Source: Ferruginibacter sp. (GTDB lineage: Bacteria > Bacteroidota > Bacteroidia > Chitinophagales > Chitinophagaceae). Taken from it: a stretch of 33,090 nt of DNA. The position numbers and the translations under genes were made by a program. The notes below the pieces were generated by a model. That model had not been told where the DNA came from and made no database searches. It saw nothing but the letters and a program-made list of their open reading frames with translations. This document shows positions 1 to 8,947 of the stretch, piece by piece (the first letter of the stretch is position 1; each line of letters starts with the position of its first letter). Where the stretch lies: assembly GCF_014377975.1 (NCBI RefSeq), contig NZ_JACMOO010000206.1, positions 1-33,090 on the forward strand, given 5' to 3'.

Positions 1-45
1 AAAAGCCTCAAGGAAATTAAAAAAAGAAAAAGAAGAAAACGATTG

Positions 46-1596
46 TTAATGAACCGCGGTAACGTTTACCTTTTCAATTCCTTTTAAATGTAACTCAATG
101 TGCCTTTCGTGTGCCTTGCCATGATACTCGCTGATAATTTCCAGTATATCATAATCAATAAAATTACAGTCGCTGCCATCAATCGTTAACACACTGTATT
201 CTGTCACTTCATCCAGCGTTTTACGCAATTTTACTTTGTTTAAAAAGGTTACATTGCTGTTGAGTTTAATGTATTCTGTATCTATACCTCCCTGCTGCGA
301 TTTGGTAATTTTATATTCTGCTTTAAAATTATTCTGAATGATAAAGTAAATAGAAACCAGCAACCCGATGCTTACCCCTATCAGTAAATCAGTGGCCAAT
401 ATTACAATGATGGTAAACATAAAAGGTATAAACTGTTTCCATCCAAGGCTAAACATATTGCGGTACAATTTTGGTTTGGTAAGATTGAAACCTGTAACCA
501 GCAATATCGCTGCAAGTGAAGCATACGGAATTTTGTTCAGTAAAAAAGGCACAAGCAATACAGCCAGCAAAAGAAAAAGTCCGTGTGTAAAGGCAGCAAG
601 TTTTGTACGTCCGCCTGCATCTACATTGGCCGCACCTCTTACCACTACTGCCGTCATCGGTATAGCACCCACTAATCCACAAATCATATTTCCAATACCC
701 TGCGCAATCAACTCACGGTTAACCGGGGTGATGCGGTTGCGCTTATCTAATTTGTCAATGGCTTCTATGCAAAGCAATGTTTCTAAAGTTGCCAGTAAAC
801 CTATAATCAGCCCATCTTTCCATATTTCAGCAGTCGAAAATAATTTAGAAAAATCGGGTAAGGAAATACCGGCAAAAATATTAGCCGGAATATTTACCAG
901 TTGTGTTTGCTTTAGCGAAAAGTCAGACGTTGTTTTTGTAAGAACAATGTGGGTAATAATGCCAATAACCACTACCAGTAAAGGAGCTGGTATTATCTTG
1001 AACTTTTTAGCAGCGGGATGCTGCAATACGATAAGTATACCCAAAGAAAAAAGGGTTATCAATATAGCTCCTCTTGTAATGTGATGATAGAACTCGCCGA
1101 AATTACCCAAAAAATGTTTTGAAGAAAAAAGGTTCAAAAAACCGCTGGTCCAAAAATCTGGTTGATCATAGCCAAGTGCCAAAGGTATTTGTTTTGAAAT
1201 TAATATAATTCCAATAGCAGCCAGCATCCCTTTTATAACAGATGAGGGAAAATAATTGGCAATGGCACCGAGTTTTAAAAGCCCGAGTAGCAGTTGAAAC
1301 AAACCAGCAACCATCACTACAAGCAAAAATATTTTATAATCGCCCAGGGAAATAATGGAGGCTGCAACAATGGTAGTTAAACCTGCAGCCGGCCCGGAAA
1401 CTGCCAGTTGCGAACCGCTGATTAAACCTACCACAATGCCCCCGACGATGCCAGACAAAAGACCCGCAGCAAGCGGAGCTCCTGATGCCAAAGCAATGCC
1501 CAAACACAGCGGCAGTGCCACCAGAAAAACAGAAAGACCAGCAGGCAGGTCGTGCTTAAGCCAAATAATCCGGTAGTATCTGATGGTACGTTTCAT
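46..1596 (-). CDS. SulP family inorganic anion transporter with C-terminal STAS-like domain
   Basis: A 516-residue inner-membrane protein, predicted to transport an inorganic anion such as sulfate or bicarbonate. The first 420 residues are a run of hydrophobic segments with SulP-typical stretches: LPLCLGIALASGAPLAAGL near residue 28, SSVIKGMLAAIGIILISKQ near 118, and AIPMTAVVVRGAANVDAGGR near 313. Residues about 430-516 form a short STAS-like domain (VLTIDGSDCNFIDYDILEII). ATG at 1596 gives a sensible N-terminus. Many Bacteroidota SulP genes sit beside a carbonic anhydrase, which would suggest bicarbonate, but no such gene is visible here because the window starts just past the stop. The family is clear; the substrate is unknown. 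Confidence 0.9.
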   Translation of the reverse strand: MKRTIRYYRIIWLKHDLPAGLSVFLVALPLCLGIALASGAPLAAGLLSGIVGGIVVGLISGSQLAVSGPAAGLTTIVAASIISLGDYKIFLLVVMVAGLFQLLLGLLKLGAIANYFPSSVIKGMLAAIGIILISKQIPLALGYDQPDFWTSGFLNLFSSKHFLGNFGEFYHHITRGAILITLFSLGILIVLQHPAAKKFKIIPAPLLVVVIGIITHIVLTKTTSDFSLKQTQLVNIPANIFAGISLPDFSKLFSTAEIWKDGLIIGLLATLETLLCIEAIDKLDKRNRITPVNRELIAQGIGNMICGLVGAIPMTAVVVRGAANVDAGGRTKLAAFTHGLFLLLAVLLVPFLLNKIPYASLAAILLVTGFNLTKPKLYRNMFSLGWKQFIPFMFTIIVILATDLLIGVSIGLLVSIYFIIQNNFKAEYKITKSQQGGIDTEYIKLNSNVTFLNKVKLRKTLDEVTEYSVLTIDGSDCNFIDYDILEIISEYHGKAHERHIELHLKGIEKVNVTAVH

Positions 1597-1774
1597 AAAT
1601 GCTGTTTACATACTTTATATAAATTATTTTGCTACAGTAATTATTGCCAAACATATTTCTGGCAAAAGTTTGCATGCAAATTTATTACGCTTTTAAAGAA
1701 AGGTGAATTGCACTTTTAAGGTAAAGTAAATACTTGTATTAAAATATTAAAATACTTTTAAAACAATTGTGTTA

Positions 1775-1782
1775 TACTTTTG
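1775..1782 (+). promoter_or_regulatory. Possible -7 promoter element (TACTTTTG) for the 1850-5477 operon
   Basis: TACTTTTG matches the Bacteroidota -7 consensus TAnnTTTG and lies in the AT-rich gap before the plus-strand operon. No convincing TTG or TTTG -33 element is seen 17-23 bases upstream, so this is a weak call. Confidence 0.25.
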
Positions 1783-1849
1783 CAATAATCTTTATATTGA
1801 TAGATAGTGTTTTAAATATATTTTTCAATTTTTACCCTAAAATTCAATT

Positions 1850-2599
1850 ATTAAAACAAAAAATAACATACAAAACTGCTTTTATAAATCAACGTTTTTA
1901 TTAATAGCCATTATCAATATTTCGTTGGGTATTGCCGCACAGGATACCAGTTTCAGATCAAAACACGCAGCCATATTTTTTCCTTATCCGATGTATAAAG
2001 AAAAATGGCGTTCTTCTATCGGTTTTACAATGATGACTACCCCGGAAGACATCACAGAAGAAGTGAGGTTAAGAATTCCCGCAGGTGATTACCACCTGTT
2101 GCGAAAAATAAACAATTACTTTGTATTAGACAGCCGCTTGCTTTTTCAGGTGCTTCAAAATCACATTTCAACCGGTGTTCATTATTTAAAACCAATCAAT
2201 AAAAATATATACTTTTCGGTAGGCAATGATATTGGATTCTGGTTTGGATTTTTAAAACTCAGCGGCTTTAACAGCAAGGCATTGGGTTGGCTTGATTATC
2301 CTAATATGTCAATTGGCTATAAAACAAAAAGAAATCTGCTCATTGCATTGAAGGCGCAGGTATCTGTGAATTTGTACTATCAGGCTGCTAACGGAACTGT
2401 GAAATATTCTTCCAGTCAAAATTATTACAACGGTGAAACTTTTACACTGTCGCTTGAACAACCCTTTTACAATAAAAAGCATTTAACCCTGGCTTTTTCT
2501 GCCATCAACAATAAATTTTACTGGCAAACCTGGGCCTTGTTTTATAAAACAAACCGCAAAGTTTTTTACCCACAAGTAACCGTTGGATTTATTTTATGA
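1850..2599 (+). CDS. Secreted, probable outer-membrane protein of unknown function; no ATG start
   Basis: No family is recognised. The conservative start is TTG at 1925 (224 residues), but the open frame continues upstream to a stop at 1838. It encodes a textbook signal peptide ending FLLIAIINISLGIAAQ, with AAQ followed by DTS as the likely cleavage site. No ATG exists in that stretch, so translation would begin at ATT 1850 (giving MIKTKNN...) or ATA 1868, or the ATG has been lost by mutation or base-calling error. The mature part is rich in alternating aromatic and polar residues (NIYFSVGNDIGFWFG, HLTLAFSAINNKFYW) and ends in VTVGFIL, typical of an outer-membrane beta-barrel. Its stop overlaps the next ATG by 4 bases (ATGA), so it heads a four-gene operon. 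Confidence 0.6.
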   Translation: MKTKNNIQNCFYKSTFLLIAIINISLGIAAQDTSFRSKHAAIFFPYPMYKEKWRSSIGFTMMTTPEDITEEVRLRIPAGDYHLLRKINNYFVLDSRLLFQVLQNHISTGVHYLKPINKNIYFSVGNDIGFWFGFLKLSGFNSKALGWLDYPNMSIGYKTKRNLLIALKAQVSVNLYYQAANGTVKYSSSQNYYNGETFTLSLEQPFYNKKHLTLAFSAINNKFYWQTWALFYKTNRKVFYPQVTVGFIL

Positions 2600-3873
2600 A
2601 AAAAATAATTTACCTGTTTTTTATATCGTGTATTTTCTTTTCGTGTAAAAAAGAATACAAGGTAGTTTTGCCAGACACCGGCCGCTGGGATTTGTTTAAC
2701 ACACCTGCTGCACAAGCTTTACCAGCTGCTGCAAAAACCGCCATGGAAGGTGTTTATATTGTTACCAACGGATCGGATGTTTTTGGTGCACTTGCAGCCA
2801 TCAAATGGAGTTATGCAATAAATGGCGGAGATACCACTTTTCATGTATCGGGATTTTTTGGCAAAGACATTGCTTATTTTATTTGTGAAGGAAAACAACT
2901 GAACGGTACTATTTTATTAAATGGCTATTGGCGTAAAATGGTAAGTACTGAAACAGGCCTGGTGCATTTAACAATCAACGCAACCGCTGGCGCAGATATA
3001 CTGCTGGGTTCTGCGCCTGTTGTTAGCCAGGGCAGTGTTATTATCACCGGCGTTTTTGGAAACGGGCCGGAAGAGCCCACGTTGCCTGTGCTGTTAACTT
3101 ACAACAGAAAGTTATACAAAGGCCCCGCTTCTTTTCAAATTGCAGCGCATCGTTCAGGTGGCCGAACCTCCGACCTGCTGCAGGTTTCAGAAAATTCTGT
3201 CGCAATGATTTTGAAGACACCAGAATTTGGCTCCACAGGTATTGAAGTGGATGTTCGCTATACTAAAGACGGCATTCCCATACTTTACCATGATAATAAT
3301 TTAAACCTCCGGGAAATACAAAAATGCGGTTTGTTAGGCCCGATAGAAAATTATACTTACGAGCAATTGTCTTTTTTTGTAAGACTGATACATGGCGAAA
3401 AAATTCCTACACTTCGGGAAGCACTAACGGCAGTGGTGTATCAAACGCCGTTAACCTTTGTTTGGCTAGATACAAAATATGTGGGCAGCATTAAACCAGT
3501 ACAAGCACTTCAAAAAGAATTTATACAAAAAGCACAAGCAGCCGGCAGAAAAGTAGATATCGTAATCGGGCTGCCGGGTCAGGACCAGTTCAATCAATTT
3601 TTATCTTCACCCGGCTTTGCTTCCACGCCTTCTTTATGTGAGTTGAGTATTGATGATGTAACAAAATCCAATGCACTTATCTGGGCACCTCGTTTTACAG
3701 AAGGTACTCAAAACAACCTGGTAGATTTGATACATACACAGGGCAGAAGGGCATTTGTGTGGACGCTGGATGTACCTGAATTTATTAACAGTTTTATCAA
3801 AGATGGCCATTTTGATGGCATATTATCTAATTTTCCATCATGCGTAGCCTATAACTATTATGTACAGCAGTAA
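2596..3873 (+). CDS. Glycerophosphodiester phosphodiesterase family lipoprotein
   Basis: A 425-residue lipoprotein: Lys-Lys, hydrophobic core and a lipobox ending at Cys17 (IFFSC). Residues about 25-170 are a domain I do not recognise. Residues about 180-420 are a GDPD TIM-barrel with the expected catalytic residues: AHR (His185, Arg186), SEN (Glu199), GIEVDVRYTKDG (Glu217, Asp219) and YHD (His232). The family hydrolyses glycerophosphodiesters to glycerol-3-phosphate and an alcohol. Here it would act in the periplasm or at the outer membrane. The start overlaps the previous stop, and the stop overlaps the next start, so it is translationally coupled on both sides. GDPD assignment is confident; substrate and the role of the N-terminal half are not known. 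Confidence 0.85.
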   Translation: MKKIIYLFFISCIFFSCKKEYKVVLPDTGRWDLFNTPAAQALPAAAKTAMEGVYIVTNGSDVFGALAAIKWSYAINGGDTTFHVSGFFGKDIAYFICEGKQLNGTILLNGYWRKMVSTETGLVHLTINATAGADILLGSAPVVSQGSVIITGVFGNGPEEPTLPVLLTYNRKLYKGPASFQIAAHRSGGRTSDLLQVSENSVAMILKTPEFGSTGIEVDVRYTKDGIPILYHDNNLNLREIQKCGLLGPIENYTYEQLSFFVRLIHGEKIPTLREALTAVVYQTPLTFVWLDTKYVGSIKPVQALQKEFIQKAQAAGRKVDIVIGLPGQDQFNQFLSSPGFASTPSLCELSIDDVTKSNALIWAPRFTEGTQNNLVDLIHTQGRRAFVWTLDVPEFINSFIKDGHFDGILSNFPSCVAYNYYVQQ

Positions 3874-4477
3874 AGCAGTTTTTTTGGCAGTAGTTATCAT
3901 GACAAGTATGTTTTTTAACACGTTGTTTGCACAATCAACCGTTAAAGCTGACACCCTTGTAAAAAGAAAATCTTCTTTTATTTTATACGTCGGAGGCGGT
4001 TTTGCAAGTTACATCGCCAATATCAATCCCCAGTCGGGTGTTGGGGTACAAAATGTTTCAAAAACCAGTGCAGCAGGCACTTTCAGGCTAATGTGGCATC
4101 CGGCTTATCGCCTGTGGCTGGGTGTTGAAAGTGGTTACACCAACTTTTTCAGTTACGAGTTAAAAAATGGTACACAAACCGGCAAAGTGAGTCTTCATGC
4201 AATTCCTATACTGATTGTTTGGTCAATGCCGGTTATAAAAAGGATTAGTATTTTTGCAGGCATAGGTTCGTATCTTTTAACAAGCGACCTGAAATATAAC
4301 GGAAATGTACATTCAAAATTTTTTAGTTTAGGCTCGGATATTGCCATTTTATATACACAACCAGTTTCAACAAGATTTGGCCTGGCGGCAGAAGCAAAGT
4401 GGATGAATGCCTTTGAAACAAGAGACAATATGTTGGGCCTTCAGGTACAAATGGTTTGGAAGTTTATAAAATTCTAA
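3860..4477 (+). CDS. Outer-membrane beta-barrel-like protein, function unknown
   Basis: A 205-residue protein whose ATG lies 14 bases inside the preceding GDPD gene. It has a signal peptide (MYSSKAVFLAVVIMTSMFFN followed by TLFAQ, cleavage probably after Ala-Gln). The remainder is Gly- and aromatic-rich with amphipathic strands (SFILYVGGGFASYIANI, RLWLGVESGYTNFFSYEL, ISIFAGIGSYLLTSDLKY) and ends LQVQMVWKFIKF, resembling small 8-stranded barrels. No specific family is recognised. Its position between a GDPD and a metallophosphoesterase suggests a role in the same envelope process, but that is inference only. Confidence 0.6.
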   Translation: MYSSKAVFLAVVIMTSMFFNTLFAQSTVKADTLVKRKSSFILYVGGGFASYIANINPQSGVGVQNVSKTSAAGTFRLMWHPAYRLWLGVESGYTNFFSYELKNGTQTGKVSLHAIPILIVWSMPVIKRISIFAGIGSYLLTSDLKYNGNVHSKFFSLGSDIAILYTQPVSTRFGLAAEAKWMNAFETRDNMLGLQVQMVWKFIKF

Positions 4478-4493
4478 ATTCAACTATCAACAA

Positions 4494-5477
4494 ATGGTAA
4501 GATCAAAAATTATTTTATTTCTTATTTCTACAGTTCCCTTATGTTGTATTGCACAATTACCAACAACTACCACTACTGGTGGAGAAATGGATTTTATCAG
4601 CGACACACAGGCACCCATGCTGGTAGAAAAAATTATACTTAAACCAACGCACAACAAACAGGCTACTTCTTTACTTTTTGCACAGATTGTAAAAACAAAA
4701 CCGCAAAGTGTGTATATGCTGGGTGATGTGGTATCGTTGGGATATAGCAACCGCAAATGGAAAAAGGTAGATAATTTTTTAGATAACTGCCGTAAAGAAA
4801 ATACAACAGTTTGTGGTTTGCTGGGTAACCATGATGTAATGGGCAGAACTAAAAAAGGAGAAAAAAATTTTTTAAAAAGATTCCCTGAAAATGTTATTAC
4901 CGGGTATGTTTCGGTCACAGATTCAGTGGCCATTATTCTATTAAACTCAAACTTTAATAAACTTTCCGCAGGTGATAAAGTAAAGCAAAATCAATGGTAT
5001 CAGTCTGAATTAAACATGCTTGATACCAGCGAAGCTATCAAAGTCATCATTGTAACCTGTCATCATGCTCCTTATACCAACAGCATCATTGTGGGTTCTT
5101 CTTCTTCTGTTCAGCAAAATTTCGTACCGCCCTTTATCAATTCAAAAAAAGCAAGATTATTCATCACAGGGCATGCACACGACTTTGAACATTTTAAAGT
5201 AATGGGTAAAGATTTTTTAGTGATAGGTGGTGGCGGTGGCTTACATCAGCCACTCAATACTTCGATTGATAAAAGACCTGACCTTTCAACGGATTATAAA
5301 CCTTTGTTTCATTATTTATCCGTGCAAAGAACAGCAGATGAATTAAAGGTTACCAGTCATTTTCTTTCTGCTGATTTTACAGGCTTTGGTTCCGGACATA
5401 GTTTTACAACAAACCAGCCGATATTTTCAGTTAGCAAAATTGATCAGAACAAAAGTAGCAATCTGTCGTCCTTTTAA
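4494..5477 (+). CDS. Secreted calcineurin-like metallophosphoesterase
   Basis: A 327-residue protein with an N-terminal signal peptide (MVRSKIILFLISTVPLCCIA). The calcineurin-like metal-binding motifs appear in order: FISDTQ (Asp37, Gln39), LGDVVSLG (Asp78), LLGNHD (Asn112, His113), CHHAPYT near residue 192 and GHAHDFEH near 228. The first motif has Gln where many members have His (DxQ rather than DxH), as in a known subset. It would hydrolyse a phosphomono- or diester in the periplasm. It starts 16 bases after the preceding stop and is the last gene of the 1850-5477 operon. Together with the GDPD lipoprotein it suggests scavenging or remodelling of phosphodiesters at the envelope; the substrate cannot be told from sequence. 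Confidence 0.82.
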   Translation: MVRSKIILFLISTVPLCCIAQLPTTTTTGGEMDFISDTQAPMLVEKIILKPTHNKQATSLLFAQIVKTKPQSVYMLGDVVSLGYSNRKWKKVDNFLDNCRKENTTVCGLLGNHDVMGRTKKGEKNFLKRFPENVITGYVSVTDSVAIILLNSNFNKLSAGDKVKQNQWYQSELNMLDTSEAIKVIIVTCHHAPYTNSIIVGSSSSVQQNFVPPFINSKKARLFITGHAHDFEHFKVMGKDFLVIGGGGGLHQPLNTSIDKRPDLSTDYKPLFHYLSVQRTADELKVTSHFLSADFTGFGSGHSFTTNQPIFSVSKIDQNKSSNLSSF

Positions 5478-5516
5478 ACAAAGGTTCATTTTATGATGAC
5501 GGCAACCCATCAATAA

Positions 5517-5560
5517 AAATAACAGGCAGTAACTTTTTTTTAATTAGCGGCCTGTTATTT
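5517..5560. terminator. Bidirectional hairpin terminator between convergent genes
   Basis: A perfect 11-bp inverted repeat (AAATAACAGGC at 5517-5527, GCCTGTTATTT at 5550-5560) encloses a 22-base loop containing eight T. It sits between the plus-strand operon ending at 5477 and the minus-strand protease ending at 5573, so it probably terminates both. Confidence 0.6.
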
Positions 5561-5572
5561 AAACCACAATAT

Positions 5573-8500
5573 TTATTTACTGCCTGTTGCTTTCAACATT
5601 TCCTTCACCGCAGTTTCCAGTTGATCGTCTTTACCATTTAAAAAATCTTCATACAATAACGGAACTTTTATATCGGGTTCCAATTGCAGGTTTTCTGTTG
5701 GCCTGTTTTCCTTGCCATAAGTAGCAATCATGGGGATGCCAAAAACAATCGTGGGATCTATCTGTGTTTCCCACCAAACCGCCGTGCCCGTGCCCGGTAC
5801 AGGCATGCCTATTAATTTACCAATGCCATTTGCCTTATACACATACGGAAAAATAAAGGCATCGCTGTAATTGCTTTCGCTCATCAATACGCAGCTTGGT
5901 AATTGCCATCTATCCATTGGTTCCGTTGCTGGTACCATATTATCCTGGGGTGCGAAACGGAGGTAGGCTTTACCACTTAAAAAAGTATTCAAGTCGTTGT
6001 GTAGCCAGCCGCCGCCATTGAATCTTGTATCTACAATCAAGGCCTGCTTATTTTTATTGCGGCCCATTACTTCATCTACAACAGAGCGGTAACTACCATC
6101 ATTCATACTTTGTACATGCACATAGCCCACTTTGCCATTGCTTAATTTATCTACCATTGCGTACATCATATTGGTCCAGCGCTTGTACATCAATACCGAC
6201 TCTTCTACAAAAGATATTGGCTTAACCGACTCATCAAACCGGGTATTTGTTTTTGGATCAAGCACCTGCAACAAAGTATTTTTATTGGTTTTACGATTTA
6301 ATAATTTTGCCCAGTCTTCACTGTCGTTTATGGGTTGCCCATCTATCTTCTCTATAATAAATCCTGATTTTATTTTTCCTGCTGCTTTATCAGCTGGCCC
6401 TCCTTCCAGCACTTCTGTAACTCTTAACCCCTTACCTGTATACGTTTCATCGTATAATAAACCAAGTGCTGCCGTTGCATCCGGATTTACCATTTGTGGC
6501 GTATACCTGCCACCTGTATGCGAGGCATTTAACTCTCCCAGCATTTCACTCAGCAATTCCTGAAAATCGTAATTGTTACTGATATGAGGTAAAAATTTTG
6601 CATAGATATCCTTATACATTTTCCAGTCGATGCCATGTATTTTTGGATCATAAAATTTTTCCTTTACCTGCCGCCAGCAATGATCAAAAATATAGGAACG
6701 TTCCTTGGCTGCATCCAGCACCATCTCTGCCGAAATGCTGATGGGCGTTGATTTACCAGCGTCATCAATTTTTAATAAGCTGCCATTGTTGGTAACAAAA
6801 ACACTTTTTCCATCCTTGCTCATTTCAATGCCGCTGGGACTGCCGCCCAGTTTTGCCAATATTTTTGTATCGTGTGTACGAGGCTCTGTAATCCATAAAT
6901 CGTATCCCTTTTCAAACGCCGCCAGGTAATACACTTTAGAGGCATCAGCAGTTACAATATAATCGCTGATAGAAGAACTGTTGATGGTGAGGCGAACTTT
7001 TCTGTTATCAATACCCGTATAATCGGGCATCCAGTTTTTTGCTTTGGCTTGGGAAAGTTTAGCGGTATCTTTTTTTGAGGAAGAATCTTTTTTATCCGCA
7101 CCATTTTTTTCCAGCAGCAATGCATAATCATCTTTTGCCAGTTTAAATTCATCAAAGGCAGGCTGGTCTAAAAATGCAGCATAAATATCAACTTCCTTAT
7201 TGCCCTGGTAAGCCAACGATCGTCGCCCGTCCCGGTTGTTCAACCAGGTTACCAATTTACCATTCAGTCCCCATTTTGGATTGTTTTCACCAAAGCCGCT
7301 ATTGATGGGATGTAAAATAGCGCCTGAACCATCTGCTTTAATAATGGCCATGTGAGCACCGCCAAAACCAAAGTATTCATCATCTGTTAAAATATACTTA
7401 CTGTCGGGGCTCCAGTTAAAATCAATATCGCCATCAGAATAGCTATAATTATGCCCCGCCGGAATAAGAGTACGGGATTGTTTTGTTGCAATGTTATAAA
7501 TTTTAAGAACATTCCTGTTTTCAAGGTAAGCTACTTCTTTACCATCAGGCGAATATTTGGGTAAAAATTCTTCTGCTGCTGTTGCAATCAGCGGCTCTTC
7601 TTTTAAAACGGTGGCAGCATAAAAATACGGTTCTTCTTTTCTTGCAATGGTAGTTGTATAAATGTCCCAGTTATCATTTCGCTCTGCTGCATAAATCAAG
7701 GTTTTTCCATCAGCACTCCACTGTACCATCCGCTCCTGCTGTGGTGTATTGGTAATACGCTTTGTTTGTGTACCGTCTACGCTGGTCACAAAAACTTCAC
7801 CCCTGGTTACAAATGCAATTTCTTTACCATTGGGCGATAAAGCAAACTCGCCTACATTGCCATTTACTGTTACATTTTTTTCTACGTTTTGCCTGCCATC
7901 ATTGTAAATCTGTACTGCTACTTTTTGGGGTGTTCCTCCATCTGCCAGTGTATAAATTTCTCCGTCATTAGTAAAACACAATGTGTTGCTTTTACTAACG
8001 CTCAGATGGCGGACCGGATTTATTTTAAATTGAGACAATTGCTTTTCGGTGGATGAGCCGAGGTCTTTTTTATAAATGTTTTGATTGCCATTTTTTTCGC
8101 TGAGATAGTAGATGGATTGATCATCACTGCTAAAAACCGGTTCCCTGTCTTCTCCTTCAAAATTGCTTATTTTTTTATACTGACTGGTTTTTACATCCAT
8201 CGTCCAGATATCTCTTGTTACAGAGGAGGTATGATGTTTGCGCCATGGATCTTCGTATCCTTTTCTATCTTCAAAAACTATTTGATTGCCTTTGCTGTTG
8301 TAATGTGCCCTGTCCATACCTGCACCGGAGATCAATATTGGTCTTCCACCTGTAATCGGTACCGAGTATAGGTTTTGAAATAATCGGGGGCTGTAAAAAC
8401 GAACATTGGAGGCCTGTACATTTCTTGCACTTCCAAAGATGAGTTGCGTGTTATCCGGAGAAAAATCAAAAGGAAAATCAGCTGCGCTGTTGTAAGTAAC

Positions 8501-8806
8501 CCGTGTAGGGATGCCGCCGGAAGAAGGCATTACAAACACATCAAAATTACCATATCGGTCGCTTGAAAAAGCAATGTATTTTCCATCGTGACTCCATACC
8601 GGCATCATATCTTGTGCTTCATGAAGGGTAAGGGGAATGGCTGTTCCTCCCGCAGCATCTACTTTATAAATATCCCCTTTGTAGCCAAAGGCAATTGTTT
8701 TTCCGTCGGGAGAAATGGCTGGATAACGCATCCACAGCGGGTTATTTTGTGCTATATTTTTACCGGCTGTACATAACAGCACCAGGCTTAATAAAAGATA
8801 CCTCAT
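5573..8806 (-). CDS. Tricorn-like S41 family protease with beta-propeller and PDZ domains
   Basis: A 1077-residue exported protease with signal peptide MRYLLLSLVLLCTAGKNIAQ. Residues about 25-660 contain repeated WD40/TolB-like blades (ISPDGKTIAFGYKGDIYKVD, WSHDGKYIAFSSDRYGNFDV, FSPDNTQLIFGSARN). After these comes a helical tricorn core segment near 695-770 (SYIFDHCWRQVKEKFYDPKI, ASHTGGRY). A PDZ-like domain (GLLYDETYTGKGLRVTEVLE) follows, then an S41 protease domain. The nucleophile is probably Ser981 in SNYSDAF, followed by Asp982, with Glu1038 (RPTENLQLEPD) in the catalytic-site region. These match the Ser-Asp and Glu positions of archaeal tricorn. It probably degrades peptides in the periplasm. 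It stands alone on the minus strand. Confidence 0.9.
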   Translation of the reverse strand: MRYLLLSLVLLCTAGKNIAQNNPLWMRYPAISPDGKTIAFGYKGDIYKVDAAGGTAIPLTLHEAQDMMPVWSHDGKYIAFSSDRYGNFDVFVMPSSGGIPTRVTYNSAADFPFDFSPDNTQLIFGSARNVQASNVRFYSPRLFQNLYSVPITGGRPILISGAGMDRAHYNSKGNQIVFEDRKGYEDPWRKHHTSSVTRDIWTMDVKTSQYKKISNFEGEDREPVFSSDDQSIYYLSEKNGNQNIYKKDLGSSTEKQLSQFKINPVRHLSVSKSNTLCFTNDGEIYTLADGGTPQKVAVQIYNDGRQNVEKNVTVNGNVGEFALSPNGKEIAFVTRGEVFVTSVDGTQTKRITNTPQQERMVQWSADGKTLIYAAERNDNWDIYTTTIARKEEPYFYAATVLKEEPLIATAAEEFLPKYSPDGKEVAYLENRNVLKIYNIATKQSRTLIPAGHNYSYSDGDIDFNWSPDSKYILTDDEYFGFGGAHMAIIKADGSGAILHPINSGFGENNPKWGLNGKLVTWLNNRDGRRSLAYQGNKEVDIYAAFLDQPAFDEFKLAKDDYALLLEKNGADKKDSSSKKDTAKLSQAKAKNWMPDYTGIDNRKVRLTINSSSISDYIVTADASKVYYLAAFEKGYDLWITEPRTHDTKILAKLGGSPSGIEMSKDGKSVFVTNNGSLLKIDDAGKSTPISISAEMVLDAAKERSYIFDHCWRQVKEKFYDPKIHGIDWKMYKDIYAKFLPHISNNYDFQELLSEMLGELNASHTGGRYTPQMVNPDATAALGLLYDETYTGKGLRVTEVLEGGPADKAAGKIKSGFIIEKIDGQPINDSEDWAKLLNRKTNKNTLLQVLDPKTNTRFDESVKPISFVEESVLMYKRWTNMMYAMVDKLSNGKVGYVHVQSMNDGSYRSVVDEVMGRNKNKQALIVDTRFNGGGWLHNDLNTFLSGKAYLRFAPQDNMVPATEPMDRWQLPSCVLMSESNYSDAFIFPYVYKANGIGKLIGMPVPGTGTAVWWETQIDPTIVFGIPMIATYGKENRPTENLQLEPDIKVPLLYEDFLNGKDDQLETAVKEMLKATGSK

Positions 8807-8947
8807 GAAAAGAAATTTGATTGAAAAATTTTAAACATCTCTAAATTACATCATACAATTAAAATATAAAATTGTTTTTTATGAATGGATAAACGCTTCG
8901 GTAAGGATGGATTTTTTTATTCTATGCATCCTTGCTATTTTCACGCC

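Noticed and set aside
368..1084. Long plus-strand open frame (238 codons) opposite the SulP gene
   Set aside because: Antisense shadow; Ser/Ile/Pro-rich translation with no domain, while the minus strand gives a clear SulP transporter.
4487..4933. 148-codon minus-strand open frame opposite the metallophosphoesterase
   Set aside because: Covers the signal peptide and metal motifs of a well-supported plus-strand gene; no recognisable product.
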